From the NCBI GenBank assembly GCA_022790685.1, contig JAAVXQ010000052.1, forward strand, positions 1 through 6,346: a stretch of 6,346 nucleotides of DNA. The letters are read 5' to 3'. Positions 5,256 through 6,346 of the stretch are shown in pieces. Source of the DNA: Clostridia bacterium (GTDB lineage Bacteria; Bacillota; Clostridia; TANB77; CAG-508). Within the stretch, counting starts at the first letter, position 1; every line of letters starts with the position of its first letter. A program made the translations under genes and the position numbers. Under the pieces are notes generated by a model. That model worked only from the letters and a program-made list of their open reading frames with translations. It was not told the DNA's origin and did no database searches.

Positions 5256-6346
5256 ATGGCTGAAGTAACAGAAGAAGAAAAACAAGAAATTGAAAGCATG
5301 ATAGAAGACTTAATTTCAAGAGCCAAAAAAGCATCACAAGAATATAAAAAATTAAATCAAGAACAAATAGACAGAATTATTAAAAAGATGTCTATGGCAG
5401 GTCTTGATAACCACATGAAACTTGCAAAAATGGCAGTAGAGGAAACAGGAAGAGGAATATACGAAGATAAAATTACTAAGAATATGTTTGCAACAGAATA
5501 TATTTATCACAGCATAAAATATGATAAAACTGTTGGAGTTATATCAGAAAATGATGAAGAAGATTATATTCAAATTGCAGAACCAATAGGAATTATAGCA
5601 GGAGTCACACCAGTAACAAATCCTACATCAACAGTTATGTTTAAATCAATGATTTCTGCTAAAACTAGAAATGTTATAATTTTTGGATTTCATCCATCAG
5701 CTCAAGAGTGCAGTAAAGAAGCAGCTAGAATTTTAAGAGATGCAGCAGTTTCAGAAGGAGCACCAGAAGACTGTATATTATGGATTGAAAAACCTTCAGT
5801 TTTGGCAACAACACTTTTAATGAACCATAAAGATGTAGATTTAATTTTAGCAACAGGTGGTGCAGGAATGGTTAGATCTGCATATTCATGTGGAAAGCCA
5901 GCTTTAGGAGTAGGGCCAGGTAATGTTCCTTGCTATATAGATAAAACAGCAAAAATGAAAACTTCAGTTACTGATTTAGTTATGTCAAAGTCTTTTGATA
6001 ATGGAATGATTTGTGCTTCAGAACAAGCTGTTATTGTTGATGAAGAAGTTTCAGAAGAATTTGAAAAATTAATGAAAGAAGCTAATTGCTATTTCGCAAA
6101 TGAAGAAGAAAAAGAAATGCTAAAAAAATCAATGTTTTTGGCAGATCAAGGATATAAATTAAATGGAGCTGTTGCAGGACAAAGTCCTAGAACAATTGCA
6201 AAATGGGCTGGATTTGATATACCAGAAGATACTAAAGTATTAGTAGTAAGTGAAGAAGGAGTAGGAGACGATTATCCTTTTTCTAGAGAAAAATTAAGTC
6301 CTGTTTTAGCATATTATAAAGTTAAAAATTCTGATGAAGGAATAGA
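5256..6346 (+). CDS. adhE: AdhE-type aldehyde/alcohol dehydrogenase, N-terminal part (3' end outside window)
   Basis: AdhE reduces acetyl-CoA to acetaldehyde and then to ethanol in the cytoplasm, re-oxidising NADH during fermentation. Only the first 363 codons are present, all within the CoA-acetylating aldehyde dehydrogenase domain. Landmarks are EYIYHSIKYDKTVGVISE (81-98), IAEPIGIIAGVTPVTNPTS with Asn122, the nucleotide-site ATGGAGMV (199-206), GVGPGNVP, FDNGMICASEQ with catalytic Cys253, and EKLSPVLAYY from Glu345. These match Escherichia coli AdhE block by block, and more closely than short ethanolamine- or propanediol-type aldehyde dehydrogenases. The iron-dependent alcohol dehydrogenase half (full AdhE is about 870 residues) lies beyond the edge, so bifunctionality is inferred. 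A monofunctional acetylating aldehyde dehydrogenase ending near residue 450 cannot be excluded. The start is fixed by AAAGGAGGA. No frameshift is seen, and the frame is open to the last base. Confidence 0.92.
   Translation, partial: MAEVTEEEKQEIESMIEDLISRAKKASQEYKKLNQEQIDRIIKKMSMAGLDNHMKLAKMAVEETGRGIYEDKITKNMFATEYIYHSIKYDKTVGVISENDEEDYIQIAEPIGIIAGVTPVTNPTSTVMFKSMISAKTRNVIIFGFHPSAQECSKEAARILRDAAVSEGAPEDCILWIEKPSVLATTLLMNHKDVDLILATGGAGMVRSAYSCGKPALGVGPGNVPCYIDKTAKMKTSVTDLVMSKSFDNGMICASEQAVIVDEEVSEEFEKLMKEANCYFANEEEKEMLKKSMFLADQGYKLNGAVAGQSPRTIAKWAGFDIPEDTKVLVVSEEGVGDDYPFSREKLSPVLAYYKVKNSDEGI

Noticed and set aside
5114..5326. Open frame of 70 codons on the minus strand across the adhE start
   Set aside because: It covers the adhE promoter and the start of adhE in antisense, has low-complexity content, and lacks a family match.

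Overview
This is a very A+T-rich window, roughly a quarter G+C by eye. Its signs point to a low-GC Firmicute, most likely a member of the Clostridia: purine-rich Shine-Dalgarno sites, TAA stops on all four genes whose ends are visible, heavy use of AGA for arginine, TTG starts, a bacterial Smc, an AdhE-type fermentative dehydrogenase and a DUF2142 membrane protein. I cannot name the genus. All five genes are on the + strand. They are separated by unusually clear U-tailed terminators and consensus-like sigma-A promoters.

Layout. Bases 1-1631 hold the C-terminal 542 residues of the chromosome-condensation ATPase Smc: the end of the hinge, the returning coiled coil, and the ATPase C-lobe. After 37 bases with no terminator comes a 152-residue Nudix hydrolase of the MutT/8-oxo-dGTP diphosphatase type (1669-2127), probably in the same transcript. 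A perfect 14-bp terminator closes this unit. About 165 bases with nothing convincing follow, then a strong extended -10 promoter. This drives a membrane-anchored M23 (LytM-type) cell-wall peptidase ending at 3403, whose start is abnormal because its frame has no ATG, GTG or TTG at the expected place. A second strong terminator (3402-3453) abuts the promoter of a 505-residue, many-pass DUF2142 membrane protein (TTG start, 3508-5025). A long hairpin of about 80 bases with a 17-bp perfect base and a T tract (5044-5125) follows. Then comes the promoter and the first 363 codons of an AdhE-type acetaldehyde/alcohol dehydrogenase (5256 to the window end).

How the parts work together. There appear to be four transcription units. 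The first is smc plus the Nudix gene (chromosome organisation and, by family, nucleotide-pool or other nucleotide clean-up). The second is the M23 peptidase (peptidoglycan remodelling or scaffolding outside the membrane). The third is the DUF2142 protein (unknown; possibly envelope glycan work). The fourth is adhE (NADH re-oxidation in ethanol fermentation). Nothing links them into one pathway. This looks like ordinary chromosomal backbone, with no mobile element, CRISPR array, tRNA, rRNA or defence system.

I do not see a strong candidate for an undescribed system. The items most worth a second look are the missing standard start codon of the M23 gene, the long structured element before adhE, the DUF2142 protein standing alone, and the Nudix gene directly behind smc.
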